Source: an uncultured cyanobacterium (GTDB taxonomy: Bacteria; Cyanobacteriota; Cyanobacteriia; Cyanobacteriales; Nostocaceae). From it: 64,000 nt of DNA. The notes beneath the pieces are model-generated. The model worked only from the letters and a program-made list of their open reading frames with translations. It was not told where the DNA came from and did not search any database. Each line of letters opens with the position of its first letter. The stretch's first letter is position 1. Where the stretch lies: positions 186,001-250,000 of the forward strand of contig CAINGU010000082.1 of assembly GCA_903848645.1 (NCBI GenBank). Direction: 5' to 3'. The translations under genes and the position numbers were made by a program. This document shows positions 39,752 to 48,072 of this stretch, piece after piece.

Positions 39752-39873
39752 CGCCAGGGAATAAATTCCCTGTCTAATAGCTCAAGTCCGTTAAAACGGA
39801 CTAATAAATTTTCCTAGTATTCAGTCATCTTTAGATGACTTTTGCTATGAGACTGGGAATTCATTCCCAGGCG
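39752..39873. repeat. Element of four consecutive perfect hairpins
   Basis: Four 8-bp stems with 2-base loops follow one another: CAGGGAATAAATTCCCTG (39755-39772), AGTCCGTTAAAACGGACT (39785-39802), AGTCATCTTTAGATGACT (39823-39840), CTGGGAATTCATTCCCAG (39853-39870). The outer two lie in 23-bp inverted ends (39752-39774, 39851-39873). Two of their three differences form an A-T to T-A pair swap that preserves pairing. This resembles end structures or guide-RNA regions of IS200/IS605/IscB-type elements, but no tnpA, tnpB or iscB is present. Confidence 0.7.
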
Positions 39874-39993
39874 GTTAGGTGGTTTGGTTTGGTTTTTCTG
39901 CATTTCTCTTTTTCTTTTATTAAAAGTAAATTACTGAATTTATGTTATACTGACTCAACATTAAGTATCAACGAAATTGATATAGTTCTTCCT

Positions 39994-40035
39994 TATCAAT
40001 TCTATACATTACAATATCAATTCTATACATTACAA
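39994..40035. repeat. Tandem 21-bp duplication just before the HlyD start
   Basis: Two identical copies of TATCAATTCTATACATTACA+A end three bases before the ATG at 40039, so the 5' leader of the secretion gene was duplicated. No Shine-Dalgarno sequence is visible there. The AT-rich units could be promoter or operator elements. Confidence 0.8.
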
Positions 40036-40038
40036 TGA

Positions 40039-41478
40039 ATGACTGAACAAAAACGCCGGATCTTTCGTCAACAAGCCCTAGACCGGTTATCCAACCCCGA
40101 ACAGCTAGATAAGTTAATGCAAGTGGTAAGTCCCAAAGATTGGCTACCATTGAGTGCATTAGCTGTTTTTGGCATTTTAGGTATAACCTGGAGTATCTTT
40201 GGCAAGATTCCCATTACAGTCACAGGTAAGGGAGTGCTAATTAATCCCCATCGAGTAGTAGATTTGCAATCTCCCATTACTGGACAATTGCAATCCTTAA
40301 ATATTCGTAGTGGACAATGTATAAAAAAAGATGAGATATTGGGAATTATTAATCCCGCTGATAAAAAACAGCAGTTGCAACAACTACAGGATAAACTAGC
40401 TCAATTGCAGCAACAAACCGGAAAAACGACTTTACTGAGACAACAACGCACCCAGTTAGAAACATCAGCCATTATTGCTCAACGTACCAGTTTAAAACAA
40501 CGGTTGCAAGATACACAAAAGTTGACTCCTCGCATTAAAGATGAAGGGTTAAATAGTATTTCTAAACAGCGTCTTAGTTTCCAACAAAAACTCAAAGATA
40601 CAGAAGAATTAACACCTATATTGAAAAAGCGACTCACTAACCAGCGAGAATTGCAGAAAAAAGGGGCAATTTCTCAAGAACAGGTATTACAAGCTGAACA
40701 AGAATACCGAAAAACTCGCCAAAATATCTCGGAAATTAAAGCCCAGTTGCAACAGTTGCGGGTACAGGAAACGGAATTACAGCAAAAATATCAGGAAAAT
40801 CTCAATAATATTAATCAAATTAATGCTGAATTAGAAAAATTAGATACTCAAAATAAACAATTAGAACAGAATAATCTAGAAGCTACTAATACTGAGAATA
40901 ATCAAATTCAGGAAGTGCAGCAAGGAATTGCTCGCTTACAAAAGGAAGTAAGATACAACAGCACTATTAAAAGTCCCTACGCTGGATGTATTGTGGAAAT
41001 TACTGCCACTGGAGAACAATATCTTAACCCTGGAACTCGTTTGGGAACTCTGCAAATAGTTGGGGAAACTAAGAAAATGATGATTGTTACCTATTTTGCT
41101 GTGGAAGACGGTAAAAAAATCAGACCAGGAATGGAAATTTTAATTACACCAGATATGGTAAAACGGACAAGATTTGGCGGTATTGTTAGTAAAATTACTG
41201 AAATTACTCCCTTTCCTATTACCTCAGAAGGGGCAACTTCTGTTGTGGGCAACCCGGAAGTGGTAAAAAAATTAATGGGTGAGGGAGGTGGTAAAATAGA
41301 AGCAATATCTCAACTGCAAATGGACTCAAAAACCACCAGTGGTTATAAATGGTCATCTTCTCAAAGTCCACAATTAGAAATTTCCACAGGGATAACAACA
41401 ACGGTAAGGGTGACAGTGGAAGAGAGAAAACCGATTACTTTTGTTTTGCCTTTTTTACGAGAACTTGTGACAAGTTGA
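40039..41478 (+). CDS. HlyD-type membrane fusion protein of an NHLM/NHLP export system
   Basis: 479 aa, periplasmic adaptor for a type I peptide exporter. N-terminal cytoplasmic segment EQKRRIFRQQALDRLSNPEQ, one membrane helix (LPLSALAVFGILGITWSIFG), a barrel/lipoyl half (GKGVLINPHRVVDLQSPITG), a long coiled coil (about 115-300), and the second half KSPYAGCIVEITATGEQYLN. The start and layout match adaptors encoded with the C39 and second ABC proteins of NHLP systems. It is intact but its two ABC partners are broken. It is divergent from the C39 gene. No precursor peptide was found nearby. Confidence 0.85.
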   Translation: MTEQKRRIFRQQALDRLSNPEQLDKLMQVVSPKDWLPLSALAVFGILGITWSIFGKIPITVTGKGVLINPHRVVDLQSPITGQLQSLNIRSGQCIKKDEILGIINPADKKQQLQQLQDKLAQLQQQTGKTTLLRQQRTQLETSAIIAQRTSLKQRLQDTQKLTPRIKDEGLNSISKQRLSFQQKLKDTEELTPILKKRLTNQRELQKKGAISQEQVLQAEQEYRKTRQNISEIKAQLQQLRVQETELQQKYQENLNNINQINAELEKLDTQNKQLEQNNLEATNTENNQIQEVQQGIARLQKEVRYNSTIKSPYAGCIVEITATGEQYLNPGTRLGTLQIVGETKKMMIVTYFAVEDGKKIRPGMEILITPDMVKRTRFGGIVSKITEITPFPITSEGATSVVGNPEVVKKLMGEGGGKIEAISQLQMDSKTTSGYKWSSSQSPQLEISTGITTTVRVTVEERKPITFVLPFLRELVTS

Positions 41479-41505
41479 GATTGAATTCTTACCCCTATTC
41501 TAAAA

Positions 41506-42039
41506 ATGAATGAATTAGCACCAATTATTAAATTGGGTAATCCGATATTACGACAAAAAGCTGTTTGGGTTGAAAATGTTCAAGATGATAAAATTCAACA
41601 ACTCATTGATGAATTAATTACCTCAGTTGTTCAAGCCAATGGTGTGGGAATTGCTGCACCACAAATAGCAGCATCCTACCGTTTATTTATCGTCGCTTCC
41701 CATCCTAATGCCAGATATCCCCATGCTCCAGAAATGCCACCAACAGCAATGATCAATCCCCAAATCATTGCCCATTCTGCGGAAATGGTGAAAGGTTGGG
41801 AAGGTTGTTTGAGTGTACCGGGAATTAGGGGTTTAGTTCCTAGATATCAAACAATTGAAATCGAATATACAGACCGGAATGGTAATTTACAAAAACAAGA
41901 ATTAACTGATTTTGTCGCCAGAATTTTTCAACATGAGTATGATCATCTCGAAGGATTAGTATTTTTAGATCGGGTGGAAAACAATCAGGATTTAATTAGT
42001 GAGGAAGAATATCAGAAATCGGTAATAGGTAATGGGTAA
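41506..42039 (+). CDS. def: Peptide deformylase
   Basis: Removes the formyl group from new N-termini; metalloenzyme of 177 aa. All three motifs are present: GVGIAAPQI (motif 1), EGCLSVPGIRG (motif 2, metal Cys) and QHEYDHLEGLVFLDR (motif 3, HExxH). It starts 27 bases after the HlyD gene but is functionally unrelated; co-transcription is possible. Confidence 0.96.
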   Translation: MNELAPIIKLGNPILRQKAVWVENVQDDKIQQLIDELITSVVQANGVGIAAPQIAASYRLFIVASHPNARYPHAPEMPPTAMINPQIIAHSAEMVKGWEGCLSVPGIRGLVPRYQTIEIEYTDRNGNLQKQELTDFVARIFQHEYDHLEGLVFLDRVENNQDLISEEEYQKSVIGNG

Positions 42040-42056
42040 TTTTCTTACTGAATTTT

Positions 42057-42079
42057 GGGCGGGGTTTCCCCGCCCCTAC
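42057..42079. repeat. GGGCGGGG palindrome between convergent genes
   Basis: GGGCGGGGTTTCCCCGCCCC followed by TAC lies between the def and hdrB-like stops, where it may serve as a bidirectional terminator hairpin. It is a member of the dispersed GTAGGG palindrome family. Confidence 0.75.
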
Positions 42080-42084
42080 TTGCA

Positions 42085-42990
42085 TCAAAATCCTAATTTT
42101 TCTAAGACGGGTTTGGTAGAGACAATATGTCTTTCTAAACCTAATTCTTGGGGACTGACACCTAAAGCTAAAGCAATTAATTGGGGTAAATGTAAAATTG
42201 GTAAACCTAACTTTTGTCCAATTACTTTTTCTACTTCTGGTTGACGAGAATCTAAATTTAAATGACACAAAGGACATGGTGTAACGATACAATCAGCACC
42301 ATTATTTAAAGCTTCTTGAATATGATTTCCAGCCATTTGGAACGATTCCGTTGTTGCATAGCTGGATAAAGGCCAACCACAGCATTGAGTTCTGCCACGA
42401 TAATATACAGGTGTCGCTCCTACAGCCCGAAATACATTTTCCATAGCTTCAGGTGCAAAAGGATCATCATAAGGCATAGATTTTTGAGCGCGAAGCAGAT
42501 AACAGCCATAAAAAGCTGCACATTTTAATCCACTTAATTTCTTAGTAACTCGCTCAGTAATTTCTTCTAAACCATAATCTGTGACTAACGCATAAAGAAG
42601 ATGTTTAACTTCTGTAGTCCCCCGATAAGGTGAACAGCCTTCTTTTTCTAACAAACCATTAACTTTGTTAAAATAATCGGGATTTGTTGATTTACATTCT
42701 TTTAATCGTTCATCAACATGACCAATAACACCCTGGCAAGTGCTGCAATGGGTGAGTAAAGGGAGATTTAATGATTCTGCTAACGCGATATTTCTGGCGT
42801 TAACGGTATCTTCTAGTAGTTGAGAATCTTCTTTAAATGTCCCTGAACCACAGCAAGCGGCTTTTTTGAGTTCAATCAGTTCAATCCCCAAGGCTTGAGT
42901 AAGGGATTGAGTTGATAAATAGAGTTCTCGACAAGCCCCTTGAGCTACACAGCCTGGATAATAAGCGTATTTTAGCGTTTTAGATAGCAT
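42085..42990 (-). CDS. HdrB-like CCG-domain iron-sulfur protein
   Basis: 301 aa. Two cysteine-rich CCG domains: first AYYPGCVAQGACREL, AACCGSGTF and HCSTCQGVIGH; second AAFYGCYLLR, QCCGWPLSSY and TPCPLCHLNLD. In methanogen heterodisulfide reductase subunit B these hold the active Fe-S clusters; in bacteria related subunits serve succinate or other dehydrogenases. Cyanobacteria are not methanogens, so the heterodisulfide role does not apply. No HdrA or HdrC gene is adjacent. The electron partner is unknown. Confidence 0.85.
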   Translation of the reverse strand: MLSKTLKYAYYPGCVAQGACRELYLSTQSLTQALGIELIELKKAACCGSGTFKEDSQLLEDTVNARNIALAESLNLPLLTHCSTCQGVIGHVDERLKECKSTNPDYFNKVNGLLEKEGCSPYRGTTEVKHLLYALVTDYGLEEITERVTKKLSGLKCAAFYGCYLLRAQKSMPYDDPFAPEAMENVFRAVGATPVYYRGRTQCCGWPLSSYATTESFQMAGNHIQEALNNGADCIVTPCPLCHLNLDSRQPEVEKVIGQKLGLPILHLPQLIALALGVSPQELGLERHIVSTKPVLEKLGF

Positions 42991-43218
42991 AAAAGTATAT
43001 TTTGTTTACTGTTTAGAGGTAATTAAGATTTAGTGATTGGTAGTTAATTGGGTTATTAAACTCTCTCTCTCTCATCTTTAGGATCTCCTTCATCTTCAAT
43101 CCTCAGTTTTAATGATAGAACCTATGCTCAGGTTCACCCTTTCCGATAAGATGTATATGCCCAAAAAAACTTTGTTCATTTAGAGCAAATCATAGCAACT
43201 TGTTAAGGACTTTTATTT

Positions 43219-43470
43219 ATGAGCCAAGCAGATATTTTTGAAAAAGTTAAAAAAATTATCGCGGAACAACTCAGTGTAGAGCCGGAAAAGGTTATACCAG
43301 CAGCCAGTTTTGCCGATGATTTAGGGGCTGATTCCTTGGATCTAGTTGAACTAGTTATGGCTTTGGAAGAAGACTTTGATATCGAAATTCCTGATGAAGC
43401 GGCTGAAAAAATTACAACTGTTCAAGCCGTAGTGGATTATATCTCTAGTCACGCTACTGCATCTGCATAG
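43219..43470 (+). CDS. acpP: Acyl carrier protein
   Basis: 83 aa, acidic, four-helix. The phosphopantetheine Ser is in [21 protein letters not shown]. Carries growing acyl chains for fatty acid synthesis and for LpxA, encoded earlier in the window. fabF follows 239 bases downstream. Confidence 0.98.
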   Translation: MSQADIFEKVKKIIAEQLSVEPEKVIPAASFADDLGADSLDLVELVMALEEDFDIEIPDEAAEKITTVQAVVDYISSHATASA

Positions 43471-43708
43471 ACAAATCTTATTCAGCATTGGCGGGTTTAA
43501 ACAAATACTTTAAAAGTATAAAAATTAACTGGATAAACCCGTCCGTACATGAGTGCTAAGTGTCTAAACCTGAAGTTAGACTTCAAAAAAAGCCCCGAAA
43601 GTCCGTAATATTGAGCAAACAATATACTCTCAACTAAGGATACTTAACTCGGAACTCAGCACTCTTAATTGTTTCCCCTGCTGCTTTTTCGCCATATTTA
43701 ATGCAATC

Positions 43709-44968
43709 ATGACAGACTATAAACGTAACCGCGTTGTTGTAACAGGTGTGGGCGCGATTACACCCATTGGCAACACACCATTTGAATATTGGGAAGGATT
43801 ATTGAGCGGACAAAATGGGATTGACTATATCACCGGTTTTGATGCTTCCAAACATAGTTGTCGCATTGCTGGTGAAGTCAAAAACTTTGACCCACACACT
43901 TACTTAGATCGCAAAGAAGCCAAGCGGATGGATCGGTTTGCCCAATTGGGTGTATCAGCAGCTATTCAAGCTGTTGCTGATTCAGGTTTAGTAATTGATG
44001 ATTTCAACGCTGAACAAGTTGGTGTAATCATCGGTTCTGGCATTGGTGGTATTAAGGTATTAGAAGACCAACAAACCGTTTATTTAGATCCTAAAAAAGG
44101 TCCTAGTCGTTGTAGTCCGTTCATGATTCCCATGATGATTGCCAATATGGCAGCAGGATTAACAGCAATTCATACTGGTGCAAAAGGTCCAAATTCTTGC
44201 TCTGTAACAGCTTGTGCGGCTGGTTCTAATTCTATCGGCGATGCTTTTCGTCAAATTCAAGGCGGATATGCTAAAGCGATGATTTGCGGTGGCTGTGAAG
44301 CCGCAGTTACACCTTTGTCAGTGGCAGGATTTGCGGCGGCTCGCGCCCTATCCTTCCGCAATGATAATCCGGCTCATGCTTGTCGTCCCTTTGATCGGGA
44401 TCGGGATGGCTTTGTCATGGGTGAAGGAGCAGGAATTTTAATTCTTGAAGAATTAGAACACGCTCTTAAACGTGGCGCACGGATTTATGGGGAAATGGTA
44501 GGTTATGGGATGACCTGTGATGCTTATCACATGACTGCGCCTGTTCCTGGTGGTTTAGGTGCGGCTAGAGCGATTGAATTAGCTTTAAAAGATGGGGGGC
44601 TGACACCAGAAATGGTAAGTTACATCAATGCTCATGGGACTAGTACACCGGCTAATGATGTCAATGAAACTAAGGCGATTAAAAAAGCTTTGGGAGATTA
44701 TGCGTATAAAGTAGCCGTCAGTTCTACTAAATCTATGACAGGCCATCTGTTAGGTGGTTCTGGTGGGATTGAAGCCGTAGCGACTATTTTAGCGATCGCT
44801 CATGATAAAATTCCCCCCACCATCAACATCGAAAATCTTGATCCAGAATGTGATCTAGATTATGTCCCCCATACCAGCCGCACTCAAGTAGTCGAGGTAG
44901 CCTTATCTAATTCCTTTGGCTTTGGTGGTCATAATGTTACCCTGGCCTTCAAGAAATTTACTCCCTAG
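43709..44968 (+). CDS. fabF: 3-oxoacyl-ACP synthase II (KAS II)
   Basis: Chain-elongating condensing enzyme, 419 aa. The catalytic Cys is in SCSVTACAAGSNSIGDA and the two His in NAHGTSTPANDVNETKAI and KSMTGHLLGGSGGIEAVAT. Start RVVVTGVGAITPIGN is typical. It follows acpP in the usual cyanobacterial acpP-fabF-tkt order. Confidence 0.97.
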   Translation: MTDYKRNRVVVTGVGAITPIGNTPFEYWEGLLSGQNGIDYITGFDASKHSCRIAGEVKNFDPHTYLDRKEAKRMDRFAQLGVSAAIQAVADSGLVIDDFNAEQVGVIIGSGIGGIKVLEDQQTVYLDPKKGPSRCSPFMIPMMIANMAAGLTAIHTGAKGPNSCSVTACAAGSNSIGDAFRQIQGGYAKAMICGGCEAAVTPLSVAGFAAARALSFRNDNPAHACRPFDRDRDGFVMGEGAGILILEELEHALKRGARIYGEMVGYGMTCDAYHMTAPVPGGLGAARAIELALKDGGLTPEMVSYINAHGTSTPANDVNETKAIKKALGDYAYKVAVSSTKSMTGHLLGGSGGIEAVATILAIAHDKIPPTINIENLDPECDLDYVPHTSRTQVVEVALSNSFGFGGHNVTLAFKKFTP

Positions 44969-44997
44969 TAACTTGCAAATAAAAAATATCCTAATTT

Positions 44998-45023
44998 CCC
45001 ACTGACAACTGACCACTGACCAG
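44998..45023. repeat. STRR heptamers after fabF
   Basis: ACTGACAACTGACCACTGAC plus CAGC, complement of the TCAGTGG-type repeats at the window start. Confidence 0.7.
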
Positions 45024-45251
45024 CTTTCAAAGAAGTGAACCTGTGGCAAGTATGATAGAGATCATTCCTAACTGAACCGTTAGTTTAGGATAACCAAATT
45101 ATCGGCTGTATTCATCACCAAAAACTCAGAAGATCCCCCTTGTCTATTGACAATTAGGAATGGGATGATGAGGGAAGTGGGATCACTTGATCATGAACCC
45201 AGCAAGAAAAAGCTAAAAAGAGTCCTAACCCGTCGTTAACAATAAGAAATT

Positions 45252-47264
45252 ATGGCTGTTGCAACCCAATCCATCCAAGAACTTTGTATTAATTCGATCC
45301 GTTTTTTGGCTGTTGATGCCATAGAAAAATCCAAATCGGGACACCCTGGACTACCGATGGGCGCGGCTCCAATGGCTTTTGTCCTTTGGGATAGCTTCAT
45401 GCGCTATAATCCCAAAAATCCTCAGTGGTTCAACCGCGATCGCTTTGTTTTATCTGCTGGTCATGGTTCAATGTTGCAGTATGCCTTACTGTACTTGACT
45501 GGTTACGATAGCGTTACCATAGACGACATCAAACAATTCCGTCAATGGGGTGCTAAGACCCCAGGCCACCCCGAAAACTTTGTTACACCGGGCGTAGAAG
45601 TCACAACTGGTCCTTTGGGACAAGGAATTGCCAATGCAGTTGGTTTAGCAGTAGCAGAAGCACATCTAGCCGCTAAATTCAACAAACCCGATGCCACAAT
45701 CGTTGATCATTACACCTATGTAATTCTTGGTGATGGTTGCAACATGGAAGGTATTTCCGGTGAAGCGGCTTCCATTGCTGGACACTGGGGATTAGGTAAA
45801 CTCATTGCTCTTTATGACGACAACCACATCTCTATTGATGGTTCTACAGATGTAGCCTTCACTGAAGATGTTTCCAAACGGTTTGAAGCTTATGGTTGGC
45901 ACGTTCTCCACGTTAAAGACGGTAACACCGATTTAGCCGGAATTGCCAAGGCGATTGAAGCTGCAAAAGCTGTCACCGACAAACCCACCATGATTAAGGT
46001 GACAACCACCATTGGCTATGGTTCTCCCAACAAACAAGATACCGCTGGTATTCACGGTGCGGCTTTGGGTCCAGAAGAAACAATCGCTACCCGCAAAAAT
46101 CTAGGTTGGGAATATGATGCTTTTGTAGTTCCTGAAGATGCTCTTAATCATGCTCGTAAAGCGGTAGAACGCGGTGCAGGTTATGAGTCCGCATGGAATA
46201 CAGTTTATGCTGAATACAAGGCTAAATACCCCCAAGAAGCGGCGGAATTTGACCGTTTCATTAGCGGCAAATTACCAGAAGGTTGGGATAAAGTATTACC
46301 TACCTATACACCAGAAGATAAAGCATTACCCACCCGTAAACACTCAGAAAACTGCCTCAACAAACTAGGCGCTGTTTTACCAGAATTAATTGGTGGTTCT
46401 GCTGACTTAACCCACTCCAACCTCACCGAACTCAAAGGGGCTGGAGACTTCCAAAAAGGACATTTTGCTAACCGCAACATCCACTTTGGTGTACGGGAAC
46501 ACGCAATGGGTGCAATCTGTAACGGTATGGCGTTGCATAACTCAGGTTTAATTCCTTACGGTGCAACCTTCCTAATTTTCACAGATTATATGCGGGCTGC
46601 TATTCGTTTAGCTGCTCTTTCCGAAGCTGGTTCAATTTGGGTCATGACTCATGACTCCATTGGCCAAGGTGAAGATGGTCCTACACACCAACCCATTGAA
46701 ACCCTTGCTTCTCTGCGGGCTATTCCTGATTTAACTGTAATTCGTCCCGCTGACGGCAATGAAACCTCTGGTGGTTACAAAGTCGCAATTGAGAAATCTA
46801 AAGCAAACGCTTCGACTTTATTGGCGTTCACTCGTCAAAACGTTCCTAACTTAGCAGGTACATCCATTGCAGGTGTGGCTAAGGGTGGATATACAATTGT
46901 TGATTGCCAAGGTACACCAGATATCATCTTGATTGGTACTGGTTCAGAAGTAAGTCTTTGTGTCAGTGCAGCAGATAAGCTGACTGCTGAAGGGAAGAAA
47001 GTTCGTGTTGTTTCTATGCCTTCTTCAACCTTGTTTGATACACAAGATGCAGCTTACAAAGAATCTATTCTTCCTAAAGCTGTTACCAAGCGTCTATCTG
47101 TAGAAGCTGCTAGTAGCTTCGGTTGGCACAAATATGTCGGTAGCGAAGGCGACACTGTAAGTATTGATACTTTTGGTGCTTCTGCTCCTGGTGGTATTTG
47201 TTTGGAGAAGTTTGGCTTTACTGTTGATAATGTTTTAGCTAAAGCTAAGGCTTTGTTAGGTTAA
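45252..47264 (+). CDS. tktA: Transketolase
   Basis: Thiamine-diphosphate enzyme of the Calvin cycle and pentose phosphate pathway; 670 aa. It starts [20 protein letters not shown] and has the active-site [13 protein letters not shown]. The ThDP/metal motif is in [20 protein letters not shown]; the second domain has [20 protein letters not shown] and [15 protein letters not shown]. An intrinsic terminator lies 29 bases after the stop. Confidence 0.97.
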   Translation: MAVATQSIQELCINSIRFLAVDAIEKSKSGHPGLPMGAAPMAFVLWDSFMRYNPKNPQWFNRDRFVLSAGHGSMLQYALLYLTGYDSVTIDDIKQFRQWGAKTPGHPENFVTPGVEVTTGPLGQGIANAVGLAVAEAHLAAKFNKPDATIVDHYTYVILGDGCNMEGISGEAASIAGHWGLGKLIALYDDNHISIDGSTDVAFTEDVSKRFEAYGWHVLHVKDGNTDLAGIAKAIEAAKAVTDKPTMIKVTTTIGYGSPNKQDTAGIHGAALGPEETIATRKNLGWEYDAFVVPEDALNHARKAVERGAGYESAWNTVYAEYKAKYPQEAAEFDRFISGKLPEGWDKVLPTYTPEDKALPTRKHSENCLNKLGAVLPELIGGSADLTHSNLTELKGAGDFQKGHFANRNIHFGVREHAMGAICNGMALHNSGLIPYGATFLIFTDYMRAAIRLAALSEAGSIWVMTHDSIGQGEDGPTHQPIETLASLRAIPDLTVIRPADGNETSGGYKVAIEKSKANASTLLAFTRQNVPNLAGTSIAGVAKGGYTIVDCQGTPDIILIGTGSEVSLCVSAADKLTAEGKKVRVVSMPSSTLFDTQDAAYKESILPKAVTKRLSVEAASSFGWHKYVGSEGDTVSIDTFGASAPGGICLEKFGFTVDNVLAKAKALLG

Positions 47265-47293
47265 TTATCGCAGGATATTCTGTGATTTTGTGG

Positions 47294-47321
47294 GGTGGGC
47301 TGTAAAGCTCACCTTTTTTTT
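47294..47321 (+). terminator. Intrinsic terminator of tktA
   Basis: GGTGGGCT-GTAA-AGCTCACC (one G-U pair) followed by eight T. Confidence 0.85.
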
Positions 47322-47406
47322 GTTCTATCCTAATGAATCCTGATATTGTCTTTCTCCTTTTTTTTCAGCAAACCCAATTTAAGAGGAAATTAAATATTGA
47401 AAAATA

Positions 47407-48072
47407 TTATAATGATGTATTAGATGGACTTTGACAACAATATTCTTTTGTTGCAGCAGCGTTATCTATTTGGTTTCTGAGCGTATCCATCATTTCTATT
47501 ACTATTCTATGCAATTCATCGTAATCTTTTTTATCTATATCAAGATAATTACCATGAGCTATAATGTTCCTTTTCCCTAACAATTTTTCATCTATTAATA
47601 CTTCCTTTGATTCATAGAATGAATAATCTAAACCAATCATACATATTATTTCTTTAAAAACTGATGATGATAAATTAGACGTAGCAATTCTAAATTCATA
47701 TTTTATCACACTTCGCTCATTTAATTTAGTCATAAAAAATTCTGCAACTTCATTATATATAGTTGCTTTTTCTGTTTCCTTAGCTTGATCTAATTGATCT
47801 TTCATTGCCAAAGCTATAAAATTATTTGCTAGTTGATTATAAGGTAAGTTTTGCATGGCAACAAATTCTACATAACTATTAGCAGCTACTTTAACAAATC
47901 CTTCCCAATGAGCATAAAGCATAGTAATACCACTGCGGACTAATGCATTTCTTTTTGCTAATTCAAAATCCTTTGAATCAATCAAACTTTTCAATATTGA
48001 AAGCTCTTTTTTTCGCCATGCAAGTTCTTCTGCTAACTTATCACTAAGCTGTTCTAAAGTGCGTATTTTCAT
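47407..48072 (-). CDS. HEPN-domain putative RNase (MAE_28990/MAE_18760-like)
   Basis: 221 aa. The N-terminal half is helical (LAEELAWRKKELSILKSLID, GITMLYAHWEGFVKVAANSY) and resembles the MAE_28990/MAE_18760 HEPN family. The HEPN catalytic signature R-x4-H is R168-H173 in LLGKRNIIAHGNYLDID, and polar residues follow as in active RNases. HEPN proteins serve as RNase toxins and defence effectors. The start overlaps the stop of the upstream DUF262 gene by 4 bases (ATGA), so translation is coupled. Base composition is more AT-rich than flanking housekeeping genes, which suggests transfer. Confidence 0.82.
   Translation of the reverse strand: MKIRTLEQLSDKLAEELAWRKKELSILKSLIDSKDFELAKRNALVRSGITMLYAHWEGFVKVAANSYVEFVAMQNLPYNQLANNFIALAMKDQLDQAKETEKATIYNEVAEFFMTKLNERSVIKYEFRIATSNLSSSVFKEIICMIGLDYSFYESKEVLIDEKLLGKRNIIAHGNYLDIDKKDYDELHRIVIEMMDTLRNQIDNAAATKEYCCQSPSNTSL

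Noticed and set aside
39835-40038. 67-aa ORF before the HlyD gene
   Set aside because: Runs across a hairpin repeat and a tandem duplication (ends in QFYTLQYQFYTLQ), so it is a by-product of repeats; no double-Gly precursor features.
30417-44800. Absence of HIP1 octamers between about 30.4 and 44.8 kb as a mark of foreign DNA
   Set aside because: A gap of similar size (about 13.6 to 26.5 kb) occurs across housekeeping genes, so it is not informative by itself.
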